From contig NZ_CP124535.1 of the NCBI RefSeq assembly GCF_029953595.1, forward strand, positions 2,140,001 through 2,204,000: a DNA stretch of 64,000 bases. Reading direction: 5' to 3'. A program made the position numbers and the translations under genes. Position 1 is the stretch's first letter; each line of letters begins with the position of its first letter. The notes under the pieces are model-generated. The model did no database searches. It worked only from the letters and a program-made list of their open reading frames with translations, and was not told the origin of the DNA. This document shows positions 35,701 through 44,203 of the stretch, piece after piece. Source of the DNA: Fuscovulum ytuae. GTDB taxonomy: Bacteria; Pseudomonadota; Alphaproteobacteria; Rhodobacterales; Rhodobacteraceae.

Positions 35701-36187
35701 CGAAGGGCGCGAACGCTTGCTGACCGCCTTCGAACAGGTCAACGCCAATTTCTCCACCCTCTTCACCCACCTCTTCGGCGGCGGCGAGGCGCGGCTTGTT
35801 CTGGTCGAATCCGACGATCCGCTGGAAGCAGGCCTTGAAATCATGTGCCAACCGCCGGGCAAGAAACTCGCCACGCTCTCGCTTCTGTCGGGCGGCGAAC
35901 AGACCCTGACCGCGCTTGCCCTGATCTTTGGCGTCTTCCTCGCCAACCCCGCCCCGATCTGCGTGCTGGATGAGGTGGACGCGCCGCTGGATGACGCGAA
36001 CGTCACCCGCTTCTGCGATCTCTTGGATGAAATGACGCGCCGCACCGACACGCGCTTCCTCATCATCACCCACCACGCCGTGACCATGGCGCGGATGGAC
36101 CGTCTCTTCGGCGTGACGATGCAGGAACAGGGCGTCAGCCAGCTTGTCAGCGTCGACCTCAAAAAGGCCGAGGCGCTGGTCGCGTGA
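32726..36187 (+). CDS. smc: Chromosome segregation ATPase SMC
   Basis: A condensin subunit that organises and segregates the chromosome. The 1153-residue protein has Walker A GPNGCGKS (33-40), a first coiled coil (about 170-500), a hinge region (about 500-650, with GAALADDLRAPEVGSDG), a second very Ala/Glu-rich coiled coil, the LSGGEQ signature and Walker B ICVLDEVDAPLDD. The start is TTG at 32726 (GGGGA upstream), with a second TTG at 32732 possible. The unusually biased coil sequence creates a very long antisense open frame, which is not a gene. Confidence 0.96.
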   Translation: MPLRFTKLRLNGFKSFVDPTDLVIHEGLTGVVGPNGCGKSNLLEALRWVMGENRPTAMRGGGMEDVIFAGAATRPARHFAEVALVIDNQERLAPSGFNDADQIEIVRRITRDAGSAYKANTKDVRARDVQMLFADASTGSHSPALVRQGQISELINAKPKSRRRVLEEAAGISGLYARRHEAELKLQGAEQNLTRVDDVLEQLAQQLSTLNRQAKQAARYREIGEDLRRAEGMLLYRRWREADMARAEAEGILRERLVAASQAEAAARAASKAREGREDVLPSRREEEAIAAAILQRLVVQRDGLAEQEARARAMIETLRGRIDQLVRDMDREAGLNRDAGETIARLDWEIEQLARAHDGHDDRLAEAAEAAREANAILGDREALLAQATEDSARLAARHQSAQRMLTDTRGTLEKAEAQAEAAREAVEGAVEALALASDAFEAAEEAQELAVAQAEESEALLERAETARAETQGREAEARAARSAAEGEANALRAEVAALARLVEREASAGTQLLDRLQVEPGYEKALGAALADDLRAPEVGSDGRSGWAMLADYATPQDLPAGVTRLSAHVQAPGVLTRRLGQIGLVDRTQGAALQPALLPGQRLVSKDGDLWRWDGFRAGAEDAPSAAALRLQQLNRLVQLKRDLEEVAARADGARQAHEALQSRLADLARADQMARDARRAADQRVTEANRAAARAEADRSIAAGKLEAARLAVSRHEDDAMAARARLREAETAVGDLGDLEAARNAVEAAKVAVEAARLAMLTRRSAHDELRREGEARVKRRQEAVKELSGWKHRLDTAEKRIAELAERKAETEEELTEASAAPEEIAIKREELSEAIATAEDRRRIAADALAEAESALRDAQMAERDAERAAGEAREARARAEARMDAARETVAYAAERILEETESTPEQLLTTLKADPDRMPDAETLDTEVNRLKRQREALGAVNLRAEEDAKAVATEYDTLVTEKLDLEEAIKKLRAGIAGLNREGRERLLTAFEQVNANFSTLFTHLFGGGEARLVLVESDDPLEAGLEIMCQPPGKKLATLSLLSGGEQTLTALALIFGVFLANPAPICVLDEVDAPLDDANVTRFCDLLDEMTRRTDTRFLIITHHAVTMARMDRLFGVTMQEQGVSQLVSVDLKKAEALVA

Positions 36188-36543
36188 CGCAGGACCGCAT
36201 AGAGGCGGCGCTGATCGCCGCAGGTTTCGCCGGGGTGGAACGCGACGGCGCGGTGATCTTCGCCCGCGACGGCGCCGAGGCCCCCGAATTCACCATCACC
36301 CCCGGCTACCGCCTTGCCCTGCGCTTTCCCGTCCGGGCCGAAGATGCGGCGCGCGAGGCATGGATGCGTGCCCATCCCGCAGGCCGTCTCGACATCGTCG
36401 AAGGTGAAACCCGCCTTTCGATGGCCCTGCCCGAGGATGGTGATCTTGCCTCCGGTCTGGCCCTCTGGCGCGACCTGATGCGCGCGGCCTCACAAGCGGC
36501 GGTGGGCTGGCGGCGACGCGAAAGACCCTTGCACGGGATGTAA
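36184..36543 (+). CDS. Hypothetical protein downstream of smc
   Basis: A 119-residue protein with GTG start at 36184, overlapping the smc stop (GTGA). It reads as a small alpha/beta protein (MTQDRIEAALIAAGFAGVERDGAVIFARDG, then a hydrophobic strand YRLALRFPV and a helical end RDLMRAASQAAVGWRRRERP). I recognise no family. Coupling to smc suggests co-expression; no function is proposed. Confidence 0.7.
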   Translation: MTQDRIEAALIAAGFAGVERDGAVIFARDGAEAPEFTITPGYRLALRFPVRAEDAAREAWMRAHPAGRLDIVEGETRLSMALPEDGDLASGLALWRDLMRAASQAAVGWRRRERPLHGM

Positions 36544-37104
36544 CCGCGGCACGGCGGGCGGGGTTTCGCATCCAGAACGCCGCGCGCAGCACATCCGTCG
36601 CCCCCGACAGACGCCACCCCGCCTCTTCCACCCTATCCCCTTCCGCCCTTGGGCTGCAAAGGGCCATCCCACGGGATGAAGCGCGGTCGCTCCCAGCCCC
36701 ATCCTCCGCCGTCAGATGGGCTACCCAACCCATGCATCCCGCCCTCAACTCCCGCCAAGTCGGCCCCCCGCGCCTCCCCCGCCCCAGCCCGTTAACCTTA
36801 ACACCGGGTGACGAAACCGGCCGCTCCGTGCCCACAACTTGCTGCACAGATTGCGGCACAAGAGCCGGCACTCCCGGCACCCATCGACTGCCCCCCGCAA
36901 CTGACAGCTTAACGCCCCATTTCTCTCCCGCTCCGGCCCGTTAACCTTAACGCCCCCCGACCAAACCGCCCGCCGCGTGCCCACAGTTTGCTGCACAAAT
37001 CGCGGCACAAAACAGGGCACAGCCATTGCCCACCCTTCCGCCCTTGCAGCGGCGGGTTAACCGCATACCTTTGCCCGGTCGGTTCTGTCACGAAGGCCCC
37101 AGAC
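36544..37104. repeat. 561-base non-coding stretch with an imperfect direct repeat
   Basis: No convincing gene lies here. Two 84-base copies, 36788-36871 and 36938-37021, are spaced exactly 150 bases apart and agree at about 67 of 84 positions by hand count. The best-kept parts are the left end CCCGTTAACCTTAAC and the core GTGCCCACA...TTGCTGCACA...GCGGCACAA. A further GGTTAACC-like site lies near 37054, just before the FMN reductase start. The mismatches do not show a codon pattern. Candidates are a regulatory array, a duplicated small RNA or a decayed repeat element. Confidence 0.55.
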
Positions 37105-37650
37105 ATGCTCACGCTTCTCGGTATCCCCGGCGCCCTGCGCGCTGCCTCGACCAACCGCCTGCTCTTGGCCGAAGCCCGCCGCGCCTTCGGTGAGGCGCAC
37201 CAGACCGAGGCCGATCTTCGCCTGCCCCTTTTCGACGAAGATCTTGAAATCGCAGAAGGTTTTCCCGAACCCGTGCTCCGGCTTCATGCCCAGATCAAGG
37301 CCGCCGATGCCATCGTCATTTCAACGCCGGAATATAACAAGGCACTGCCCGGCGTGTTGAAGAACGCGCTCGATTGGGTCTCCCGCGTGCCCGGTGCGGC
37401 GTGGCGCGACAAACCGGTGGCGATCCTCTCTGCCGCAGATGGCCGCGCCGGGGGAGAAAGGTCGCAATTCTCCCTCCGCCTCTGCCTAACCCCCTTCCGC
37501 CCCCGCCTACTGCCGGGGCCAGAGGTTCTCGTCGCCCAATCCCGCAGCGCTTTCGATGCCGAAGGCCGCCTGATCGACGAACGCTATCGCAAATCCCTCA
37601 ACGAACTCATGGGTTTACTGCGGGCCGAGGCGGAACGCCCCCGCCCCTGA
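37105..37650 (+). CDS. NADPH-dependent FMN reductase family protein
   Basis: A 181-residue flavodoxin-like protein of the NAD(P)H:quinone/FMN reductase (ChrR/YieF-like) family. The FMN-phosphate loop is LLGIPGALRAASTNRLLL near the N-terminus and the flavin loop is STPEYNKALPGVLKNALDWVSR near 75-95, a strong signature. Such enzymes reduce quinones, chromate or azo compounds using NAD(P)H. I chose the ATG at 37105; the frame opens at 36988 but that part lies in the repeat region. It is convergent with the histidine kinase. Confidence 0.88.
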   Translation: MLTLLGIPGALRAASTNRLLLAEARRAFGEAHQTEADLRLPLFDEDLEIAEGFPEPVLRLHAQIKAADAIVISTPEYNKALPGVLKNALDWVSRVPGAAWRDKPVAILSAADGRAGGERSQFSLRLCLTPFRPRLLPGPEVLVAQSRSAFDAEGRLIDERYRKSLNELMGLLRAEAERPRP

Positions 37651-37658
37651 TCCGCCGC

Positions 37659-40196
37659 TTAACCGGCGCGGGCGCGGGCGCGGGCTTCCAGCCGATCCAG
37701 CACTTCCAGCAGCTGCTTGGTCGACACAGGTTTGGTCAGAACAAGGTCCGTCCCGGCCTCTTCGAACCGTGTCCTCTCATCCCCGATCGCTGCGGCGGTC
37801 ATCCCGATGATCAGGCAATCCGCCCCCCGCTCCCGCAGGGTCGAGGTCAGGTCATCCCCGCCCATTTCCGGCATGAAGAGGTCGGTCAAAACCACATCGG
37901 GTTGGATCACCGTATAGGCCGCCAAGGCATCCGCCCCGTTCTTCACCCAGACCACTTCCTCAAACAGCCGATTCAACCGCGCCACAAGCAATTCGCCGAT
38001 CAGCTCGCTGTCCTCGGCCATCAGGATACGCCCCCGCTGACCGGGCTTTTTCTCCGCCGCGGCCGGCGCAGCCGGTGCCTCTGCCTCGGCAGGAACGGTC
38101 ATCGGCACCCGCAATTCAAAGATGGAACCCCCTGACGGATCAGGCACATAGGCCACCGTCCCCCCCAAAAGCTCGATCGAGGATTTGGTGACATACAGCC
38201 CAAGACCAGACCCATCCGTCCGCGCCGTCCGCAAGCCATCACCCCGACGGAACGGTTCAAAGAGGGTCGCCCGCGCGGCCTCGGGCACCCCAAGGCCATC
38301 ATCCATCACGCGCCAGAATCCGACCGGGCCTTCCTCCTCGACATAAGAGATGATGATCCGCCCGCATTCGGAATGCAGGATCGCGTTCTTCACAAGATTT
38401 GAAATGGCCTGCACCAGACGCACCCGATCTGTCATCCGCGGCATCCACGCCAAGGGCGACAGGTCCAACCCGATCTCCACCCCCTTCGTATCCGCCATCA
38501 GCAGGAAGGTGTTGCGCACCGTTTCGGCAATCTCGCTTGGCCGGACCGTTTCGATCCGCACCGGCAGGTTTTCCTCGGGCCGCACCGTCTGCCGCATATC
38601 GGCCAGCACGGACAAAAGCTGCTCGCTCACTGCCCGCATCCGCGGCCCCATCTCATCCCAGCTTGCGCCTGCATCCAACTCTTCCACCAGCATCGAAATA
38701 ACCGAGGCAGGCGTCCGCAACTCATGGGAAACGATGGAAAAAATCTCGGTCTGGCGATTCTGGTGATCCGACAGCTCGGCCAGCGCATCGCCCAAGGCCA
38801 CCTCTCGCCGATGGTCCGATGTCAGGTCGATCAGCACACCATAAGCATAGGCCACCGCGCCGGCCCGTTCTTCAAACCAGCCATGCACGCTGATGAAACG
38901 TGCCGCCGCTTCACCGGCCCAGACCGGGCCGGGAGATAGCTGGAAAGACAGCGTCCGCTGACCCAGCGTCAGGTCGGAAATCGCCGCAACGATCGCTGCC
39001 CCATCCTCGGGATGAACCCGGCGTATAAACTGGGCCAGATCGAATTTCAGCCCTGTGCCAAGGATACCTGCCGCGACCTCATCCACCCGGACTTGATTGT
39101 TGCGCAGGTCCAGAACGAAATACCCCACCGTCGCCAATTCCTGCACCCGTTGCAGACGGCCGATGGTCTCGCCGCTTTGCCGCCGTTCCAGAATTGTCCG
39201 GTACCGCAGCAGCAAAAGCAGACAGACCAGCATCATCAGGATGACCGATGCCAGTTCCAGCCGCAGCACATCCACCGATGTGATGGGAATTTGCACCAGA
39301 AACTCGCCCGTGATGACGACATAGACCACCACGCCCATCACATTGGCCACGACCGCCGCATAGGCCGGTGCCATCAGGGCCACGGCCAGCGCCAGCATCA
39401 CCACATCCAGCGTCGGGTGAACCGCAAATCCTTCGATCCGCAACAGGCCCAGCGCCACAAAGGCGGGCTGTATCGCCAAGGCCACCGTCAGATTCTTCCG
39501 ATCCGGGCGGTCCAGCAGCAACAGCATCAAGGCCATCGCACAAAGCCCGATCCGCACGGCGCGAAACAGGCCCGCCTCCGTCAGGTCGCTGCCCGCCCCC
39601 AAAGGCGTCGTCCAACCCGGATCATAAAGGCTGGCCACGACCAAGGGCAGCATCGCCCCGGCCAGAACGATATAGGCCAGCACCGTGCCGACCAGCAGCA
39701 GCATATCCTCGCGCCCCGCACGGCCCGGCAGGCCGCGCGCCTGCACCGTCGTCATCAACCAGCGCCCGAACAGCCCCGCCGCCAGCGCAGGCAGCGCATT
39801 CAACACCAGCCCGAAGGTCACCGCCCATCCTGTAGAAACACCGGGCGGCAGATAGGCAGGGTCCATCCCGATCCGCATCGAAACCGCAAGAAGGAAGGCC
39901 ACCGCATAGGTTGCCACCGCGATCCACAGATAGCGCAGCGGAAACAGCGCTGCCCCGATCAGCAGGGCAAAGATCGCCTCGGTCGGCAAAAGATCGACGA
40001 TGGCCCCGTTGGTCAAAGCCCGCGACTGCGCCAAAGTCAGAACCAGCGACAGCCCGATCAAAACCGCAGCAAAGATCGCGCCCTCGCGCCACGGGTCCGC
40101 TGCAAGCCGCTGGGGAAAGCGCGCAAGCTGGGGTTCCGCAAGGGCGGAAAAAAGCCCTTGCGGGCCGGAACGTCCGGTCTCCGCCTCATCAAGCAT
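37659..40196 (-). CDS. Membrane-bound hybrid sensor histidine kinase
   Basis: The 845-residue protein has a membrane sensor part of eight or more helices (about 38-330, MASE1-like in character) and a PAS-like domain (about 350-460). The HisKA domain has FSIVSHELRTPAS (His near 491), followed by an HATPase_c domain (about 590-720, with NLVKNAILHS, DDGLGVPE and GSGLGLYV). An Ala/Pro linker leads to a C-terminal receiver (about 730-840, phospho-acceptor in VLTDLFMPEMGG, Lys in LTKPVS). It phosphorylates its own receiver, so a phosphotransfer partner is expected. It is divergent from opgG. The signal is unknown. Confidence 0.92.
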   Translation of the reverse strand: MLDEAETGRSGPQGLFSALAEPQLARFPQRLAADPWREGAIFAAVLIGLSLVLTLAQSRALTNGAIVDLLPTEAIFALLIGAALFPLRYLWIAVATYAVAFLLAVSMRIGMDPAYLPPGVSTGWAVTFGLVLNALPALAAGLFGRWLMTTVQARGLPGRAGREDMLLLVGTVLAYIVLAGAMLPLVVASLYDPGWTTPLGAGSDLTEAGLFRAVRIGLCAMALMLLLLDRPDRKNLTVALAIQPAFVALGLLRIEGFAVHPTLDVVMLALAVALMAPAYAAVVANVMGVVVYVVITGEFLVQIPITSVDVLRLELASVILMMLVCLLLLLRYRTILERRQSGETIGRLQRVQELATVGYFVLDLRNNQVRVDEVAAGILGTGLKFDLAQFIRRVHPEDGAAIVAAISDLTLGQRTLSFQLSPGPVWAGEAAARFISVHGWFEERAGAVAYAYGVLIDLTSDHRREVALGDALAELSDHQNRQTEIFSIVSHELRTPASVISMLVEELDAGASWDEMGPRMRAVSEQLLSVLADMRQTVRPEENLPVRIETVRPSEIAETVRNTFLLMADTKGVEIGLDLSPLAWMPRMTDRVRLVQAISNLVKNAILHSECGRIIISYVEEEGPVGFWRVMDDGLGVPEAARATLFEPFRRGDGLRTARTDGSGLGLYVTKSSIELLGGTVAYVPDPSGGSIFELRVPMTVPAEAEAPAAPAAAEKKPGQRGRILMAEDSELIGELLVARLNRLFEEVVWVKNGADALAAYTVIQPDVVLTDLFMPEMGGDDLTSTLRERGADCLIIGMTAAAIGDERTRFEEAGTDLVLTKPVSTKQLLEVLDRLEARARARAG

Positions 40197-40527
40197 GGCT
40201 CACCTCGGGCCTCCATGGTCGCCACGGCACAACAAGAGTTCCTAACCCGGCACGGGCAAACGGCAAATGTGGACAAACGGATGGGCTGCATCCGTTTTCC
40301 ACCCACCGATCTCTGCGCCACGGGCCCAGATCGGCTTCTTTTTGCAGATGCAGCATGAGCGCTGCGCAATAAATGGGCGACTCCACGCCCAGACCACGGC
40401 AATTTCGCGCCGCGCAGATCACGCCCCGTTGAACCCACCTTGCAGTCGGCAAGTCCACAGCCATATATCGCGGCCTTGAGTCGCGCAGGCACCACGCGCG
40501 GGAAAAACCGTTGAGTTATAGACCTCT
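40197..40527. promoter_or_regulatory. Divergent region between histidine kinase and opgG
   Basis: 331 bases without a gene. It contains a perfect 9-base-arm hairpin AAACGGATG (40275-40283)/CATCCGTTT (40289-40297) with a 5-base loop, 79 bases upstream of the kinase start. A relatively AT-rich stretch lies just before opgG (40500-40527). Both genes must be transcribed outward from here. I see no further structure that I can support. Confidence 0.45.
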
Positions 40528-42138
40528 ATGCCAATGACTGCCCCTTTGACCGCCCCGCTTTCCCGCCGGGCCCTGCTCTCCGTTGCGGCGGCGACACTGC
40601 CTGTGACGCTGGTGGCCATGCCCCTGCGCAGCTTTGCCCAAGAAACCGCCACTGCAACCCCCACGGCTGCGGCAGCGCAGCAATTCTCTTTCGACCTGCT
40701 GACCGAAGAGATGCGCGTCCTTGCCACCCAACCGCATGTCACAGCAGCCGCGCCCGAAGGGTTTCTGGGCGATCTCGACTATGACGATTACCGCCTTATC
40801 CGTTTTGCCGACAGCCGCGCCCGCTGGCAGGACGAAAAGACCCGCTTCCGGCTTGGGGCCTTCCATATGGGCTGGCTCTTTCCCGAACCCGTCCGCCTTT
40901 TCGAAGTCGAAGGCGGCATGGCGTCCGAGATGCTCTTTTCCACCGACGACTTCGAATATTTGAACGAACTTGCCGAACGTGTCCCCGCGCATGCCGAATT
41001 GCCGGGTGTCGCGGGCTTCCGCCTGAACCACCCGCTCAACCGCCCCGACAAGTGGGACGAACTGGTGGCCTTCGTGGGTGCCTCCTATTTCCGGGCACTG
41101 GGGCGCAATTCGGCCTATGGCATCTCGGCCCGCGGCCTTGCACTGAACACCGCCACTGCGGTGGGAGAGGAATTCCCCCGCTTCTCGCGCTTTTACACCG
41201 AACGCGACACGGGCGGTGGCGACCGCATGACCGTCTATGCCGCGCTGGAAGGGCCAAGCGTGACGGGGGCCTACCGCTTTGTCATCACACCGGGCACCGA
41301 AACGGTGATGGATGTCACGTGCCGCCTTTTCTTCCGTCAGGACGTGGCTGAACTGGGCATCGCGCCGCTCACTTCCATGTTCCTTTTTTCGGAAAAGAAC
41401 CGCGCGGAATTCGACGATTACCGCCCCAACGTCCATGACAGCGACGGGCTGCGCATCCTGCGCGCCGATGGCGATGTGATCTGGCGTCCTTTGAACAACC
41501 CGCCGCAATTGACGGGCAGCTATTTCGCCGAAACCGCGCCCCGCCGTTTCGGCCTGCATCAGCGCGACCGTGATTTCGACAGCTATCAGGACACCGGCGC
41601 GCGCTATGAACGCCGCCCCTCGCTGGATGTCGAGCCGCTGGGCGACTGGGGCAAGGGCCATGTCCGTCTGGTTGAAATCCCCTCGGATCTTGAGGCGAAC
41701 GACAATATCGTCGCCTATTGGGTGCCCGAAGCGCCCGCCAAGGCAGGCGATGCACGGGAATTCGCCTATCGGCTGCACTGGGGCGACCTGCCGCATGATC
41801 AAGGCGATCCCTTGGCCTATGTCTTTGAAACGCGCTCAGGCCATGGCGGCTTTGCCGGGGTCGAAGCGCAGCAAGGCACGCGCAAATTCGTCGTCGACTA
41901 CAAGGGTGGCCTGATCGGCGGGATGGAACCCGATACTGAACTACAACCTGTCGTAACGATTGCAAATGGTACGATTACGGGAACCGTGGTCGAAAAGATC
42001 GCCGAGAGCGATATATGGCGTCTGGTCATCGACATTTCCGCCGCCGATGGCGCGGTTGTTGAACTGGCCGCCCATCTGGCGGGTTTCGACCGCAAATTGA
42101 CGGAAAACTGGCTCTATCAGTGGATCAACGCAACATGA
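40528..42138 (+). CDS. opgG: Periplasmic glucan biosynthesis protein OpgG
   Basis: Needed for the backbone of osmoregulated periplasmic glucans, acting in the periplasm on nascent beta-glucans. The 536-residue protein carries a twin-arginine signal (LSRRALLSVAAATLPVTL, cut probably after SFA near 37), unlike the Sec signal of E. coli OpgG. The large MdoG domain follows, with YDDYRLIRF, SFYFRALG-type SYFRALGRNSAYGISARGLALNT and RFYTERD. It is the first gene of opgG-opgI-opgH-opgC, divergent from the hybrid kinase. Confidence 0.93.
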   Translation: MPMTAPLTAPLSRRALLSVAAATLPVTLVAMPLRSFAQETATATPTAAAAQQFSFDLLTEEMRVLATQPHVTAAAPEGFLGDLDYDDYRLIRFADSRARWQDEKTRFRLGAFHMGWLFPEPVRLFEVEGGMASEMLFSTDDFEYLNELAERVPAHAELPGVAGFRLNHPLNRPDKWDELVAFVGASYFRALGRNSAYGISARGLALNTATAVGEEFPRFSRFYTERDTGGGDRMTVYAALEGPSVTGAYRFVITPGTETVMDVTCRLFFRQDVAELGIAPLTSMFLFSEKNRAEFDDYRPNVHDSDGLRILRADGDVIWRPLNNPPQLTGSYFAETAPRRFGLHQRDRDFDSYQDTGARYERRPSLDVEPLGDWGKGHVRLVEIPSDLEANDNIVAYWVPEAPAKAGDAREFAYRLHWGDLPHDQGDPLAYVFETRSGHGGFAGVEAQQGTRKFVVDYKGGLIGGMEPDTELQPVVTIANGTITGTVVEKIAESDIWRLVIDISAADGAVVELAAHLAGFDRKLTENWLYQWINAT

Positions 42139-42317
42139 TGGATCTTGCCAAGCCGGACCAATTCGATCTCGACCGTCTCGCCGAAGACCTCGGCGCGCTG
42201 CCCTCTGCGCCGCTTGCCATGCCGGTGCAGCAACTGGAACCCGCTCCGGGTCGTGCGGGCCTGATCGGCACGCTGTTGCGCGCCCGTCCGTGGCGCATGG
42301 GCAAGGCCGGGTCCTAG
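42135..42317 (+). CDS. opgI: Small protein OpgI of the glucan operon
   Basis: A 60-residue protein with start ATG at 42135 overlapping the opgG stop (ATGA) and stop 3 bases before opgH. In Rhodobacter sphaeroides a small gene, opgI, lies at this exact place in the opgGIH operon; I assign the name on position. The sequence (MMDLAKPDQFDLDRLAEDLGALPSAP) is soluble, acidic at the start and basic at the end (RARPWRMGKAGS), without a signal peptide. It could be a cytosolic partner of OpgH. The function is unknown. Confidence 0.7.
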   Translation: MMDLAKPDQFDLDRLAEDLGALPSAPLAMPVQQLEPAPGRAGLIGTLLRARPWRMGKAGS

Positions 42318-42320
42318 GGC

Positions 42321-44081
42321 ATGGGGGCCGCCGCTGCCCCATCGCGCCGGGTATATGTCACGCGCACCCTGACCCTGACGGCCGCGCTCCTTGCCGCCGG
42401 GCTTGGTTTCATCGTCTTTCTGCAATTCGGTGCCTCAGACGGGTTCGACGCCCTTGATCCGCTGCGTGCCGCGCTCATCTTCGCCTCGACCTTCTGGCTG
42501 GCATGGGGGGCCTTCACGGCGCTTGCAGGCCTGACGACCCGCCCACCCGCCGTCCCACGCGATCCAGGGCCGATCCGGCCCATGACCGCGGTCCTCGTGC
42601 CCGTCTATAACGAAGACCCCGTCGCCACCTTCGCCCGCATTGCCGCGATGGAGGCATCGCTGCGCGCCACAGGCTTTGCCGACCGTTTCCACTTCGCCAT
42701 CCTCTCCGACACCCGCAACGAAGAGGTGGCCGCCCGCGAACGCCTTTGGTTCCTGCGCCTGCTGGCCGACACCCATGGCGAAGGGCGCATCTTCTATCGC
42801 CGCCGCACCTCGAACAAAGGCCGCAAGGCCGGGAATATCGAAGATTTCATCAAACGCTCCGGCGCCGCCTACCGCTATGCCATCATCCTTGATGCCGACA
42901 GTCTGATGGAAGGCGCGACCATGGTGGAAATGGTCCGCCGGATGGAGGCGGCACCCGACCTCGGCCTTCTGCAAACATTGCCCAAGGTCATCAACGCCCG
43001 TTCCCGCTTTGGCCGCATCATGCAATTCGCGGGCGGCTTTTATTCCCCCGTCTTCGCGCGTGGCCTTGCCATGATGCAGGGCCGCACCGGCCCCTTCTGG
43101 GGCCATAACGCCATCGTCCGGATGAACGCCTTCGCCGCCAGCTGCGGCCTGCCCGAACTGGCGGGCAAGCCGCCCTTCGGTGGCCATATCCTTAGCCATG
43201 ACTATGTCGAAGCGGCCCTTCTGGCTCGTGCGGGCTGGGCCGTGCGCGTGGATGACGACCTGCAAGGCAGCTATGAAGAGGCTCCTGAAAACATCATCGA
43301 TCATGCAAAGCGCGACCGCCGCTGGTGCCAAGGCAATCTGCAACATTCTCGCCTGATCTTCGCCCCCGGCCTCAAACCCTGGAGCAGGTTTGTCTTCCTC
43401 CAAGGCATCCTTGCCTATATCGCGCCCGTCTTCTGGCTGGCCTTCCTTGCCGCCTCCATCGCCGCCCCCCTCTTTGCCCCACCCATCGATTACTTCCCGA
43501 TCGATTACTGGCCCTTCCCCTCCATGCCGGTCAGTCAGGTGTCCAAGGCGCTGGGTCTGGCCATCGGCATCGGCGGCCTCTTGTTCCTGCCTAAACTGCT
43601 GATCCTGCTCGACGCCGCGCTCCGTGGCCGTGCGCAGGGCTTCGGCGGCCGCCTCTGCGCGCTGCAATCGACGCTGACGGAACTTCTGTTCTCCTCCCTC
43701 ACCGCGCCGATCTTCCTCATGTTCCAGACCCGCTCCGTGCTTCAGGTGCTGCGTGGGGCCGATGGCGGCTGGCCTGCCCAATCGCGCGGCGATGGCACGC
43801 TGTCCTTCCGCGACGCATGGGCCGCCTCGCATTGGATCGTCACCACCGGGGGCGTCGTGCTGGTGACGGCGCAATGGTTGTCGCCCGAACTTGTCCTATG
43901 GCTGATGCCCGTGGCCCTGCCCATGGTGCTGGCGCCCCTGCTCATCTCGTGGTCCTCACGACCCAGCCGCACCGCCCTTTTCACCACGGAAACCGAAATT
44001 GCCCCCGCCCCCGTGATGCGCCTGCATGATGCCACCTTGTCCCGCTGGACAGCCGATGCCGGAACCCGTGACGCGGCTTGA
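42321..44081 (+). CDS. opgH: Glucan glucosyltransferase OpgH
   Basis: An inner-membrane family 2 glucosyltransferase polymerising UDP-glucose into periplasmic glucan backbone. The 586-residue protein has two N-terminal membrane helices and a cytosolic GT domain with VPVYNEDP, the DxD-type ILDADSLM, GHNAIVR and the QxxRW-like RRWCQGNLQHSRL. Further membrane helices follow. It is shorter than the 847-residue E. coli enzyme, lacking its long N-terminal region, as in R. sphaeroides. Confidence 0.94.
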   Translation: MGAAAAPSRRVYVTRTLTLTAALLAAGLGFIVFLQFGASDGFDALDPLRAALIFASTFWLAWGAFTALAGLTTRPPAVPRDPGPIRPMTAVLVPVYNEDPVATFARIAAMEASLRATGFADRFHFAILSDTRNEEVAARERLWFLRLLADTHGEGRIFYRRRTSNKGRKAGNIEDFIKRSGAAYRYAIILDADSLMEGATMVEMVRRMEAAPDLGLLQTLPKVINARSRFGRIMQFAGGFYSPVFARGLAMMQGRTGPFWGHNAIVRMNAFAASCGLPELAGKPPFGGHILSHDYVEAALLARAGWAVRVDDDLQGSYEEAPENIIDHAKRDRRWCQGNLQHSRLIFAPGLKPWSRFVFLQGILAYIAPVFWLAFLAASIAAPLFAPPIDYFPIDYWPFPSMPVSQVSKALGLAIGIGGLLFLPKLLILLDAALRGRAQGFGGRLCALQSTLTELLFSSLTAPIFLMFQTRSVLQVLRGADGGWPAQSRGDGTLSFRDAWAASHWIVTTGGVVLVTAQWLSPELVLWLMPVALPMVLAPLLISWSSRPSRTALFTTETEIAPAPVMRLHDATLSRWTADAGTRDAA

Positions 44082-44203
44082 GCGCCGATCCCCGTTATCC
44101 CCGCGCGCAGCATTCTGCCACAAGCCCAAACCGCCCCTTGTGGACGCAGGGCGAAGCGGGCAATAGCCCGTCCGACCTGCCCTTTCGGGCCCCTTGGTGA
44201 CCC

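Noticed and set aside
32723-36076. 1117-residue open frame antisense to smc
   Set aside because: It is Gly/Phe/Ala-rich without any domain or start context and mirrors the Ala/Glu-rich coiled coil of SMC; strong codon bias in GC-rich DNA produces such antisense frames.
36791-37060. CtrA-type sites suggested by repeated GTTAACC
   Set aside because: Spacing between TTAA half-sites does not fit the TTAA-N7-TTAA pattern; only half-sites are present.
36296-37154. Overlapping minus-strand frames across the direct-repeat region
   Set aside because: Frames change between copies, no ribosome-binding site or family resemblance; the repeat is treated as non-coding.
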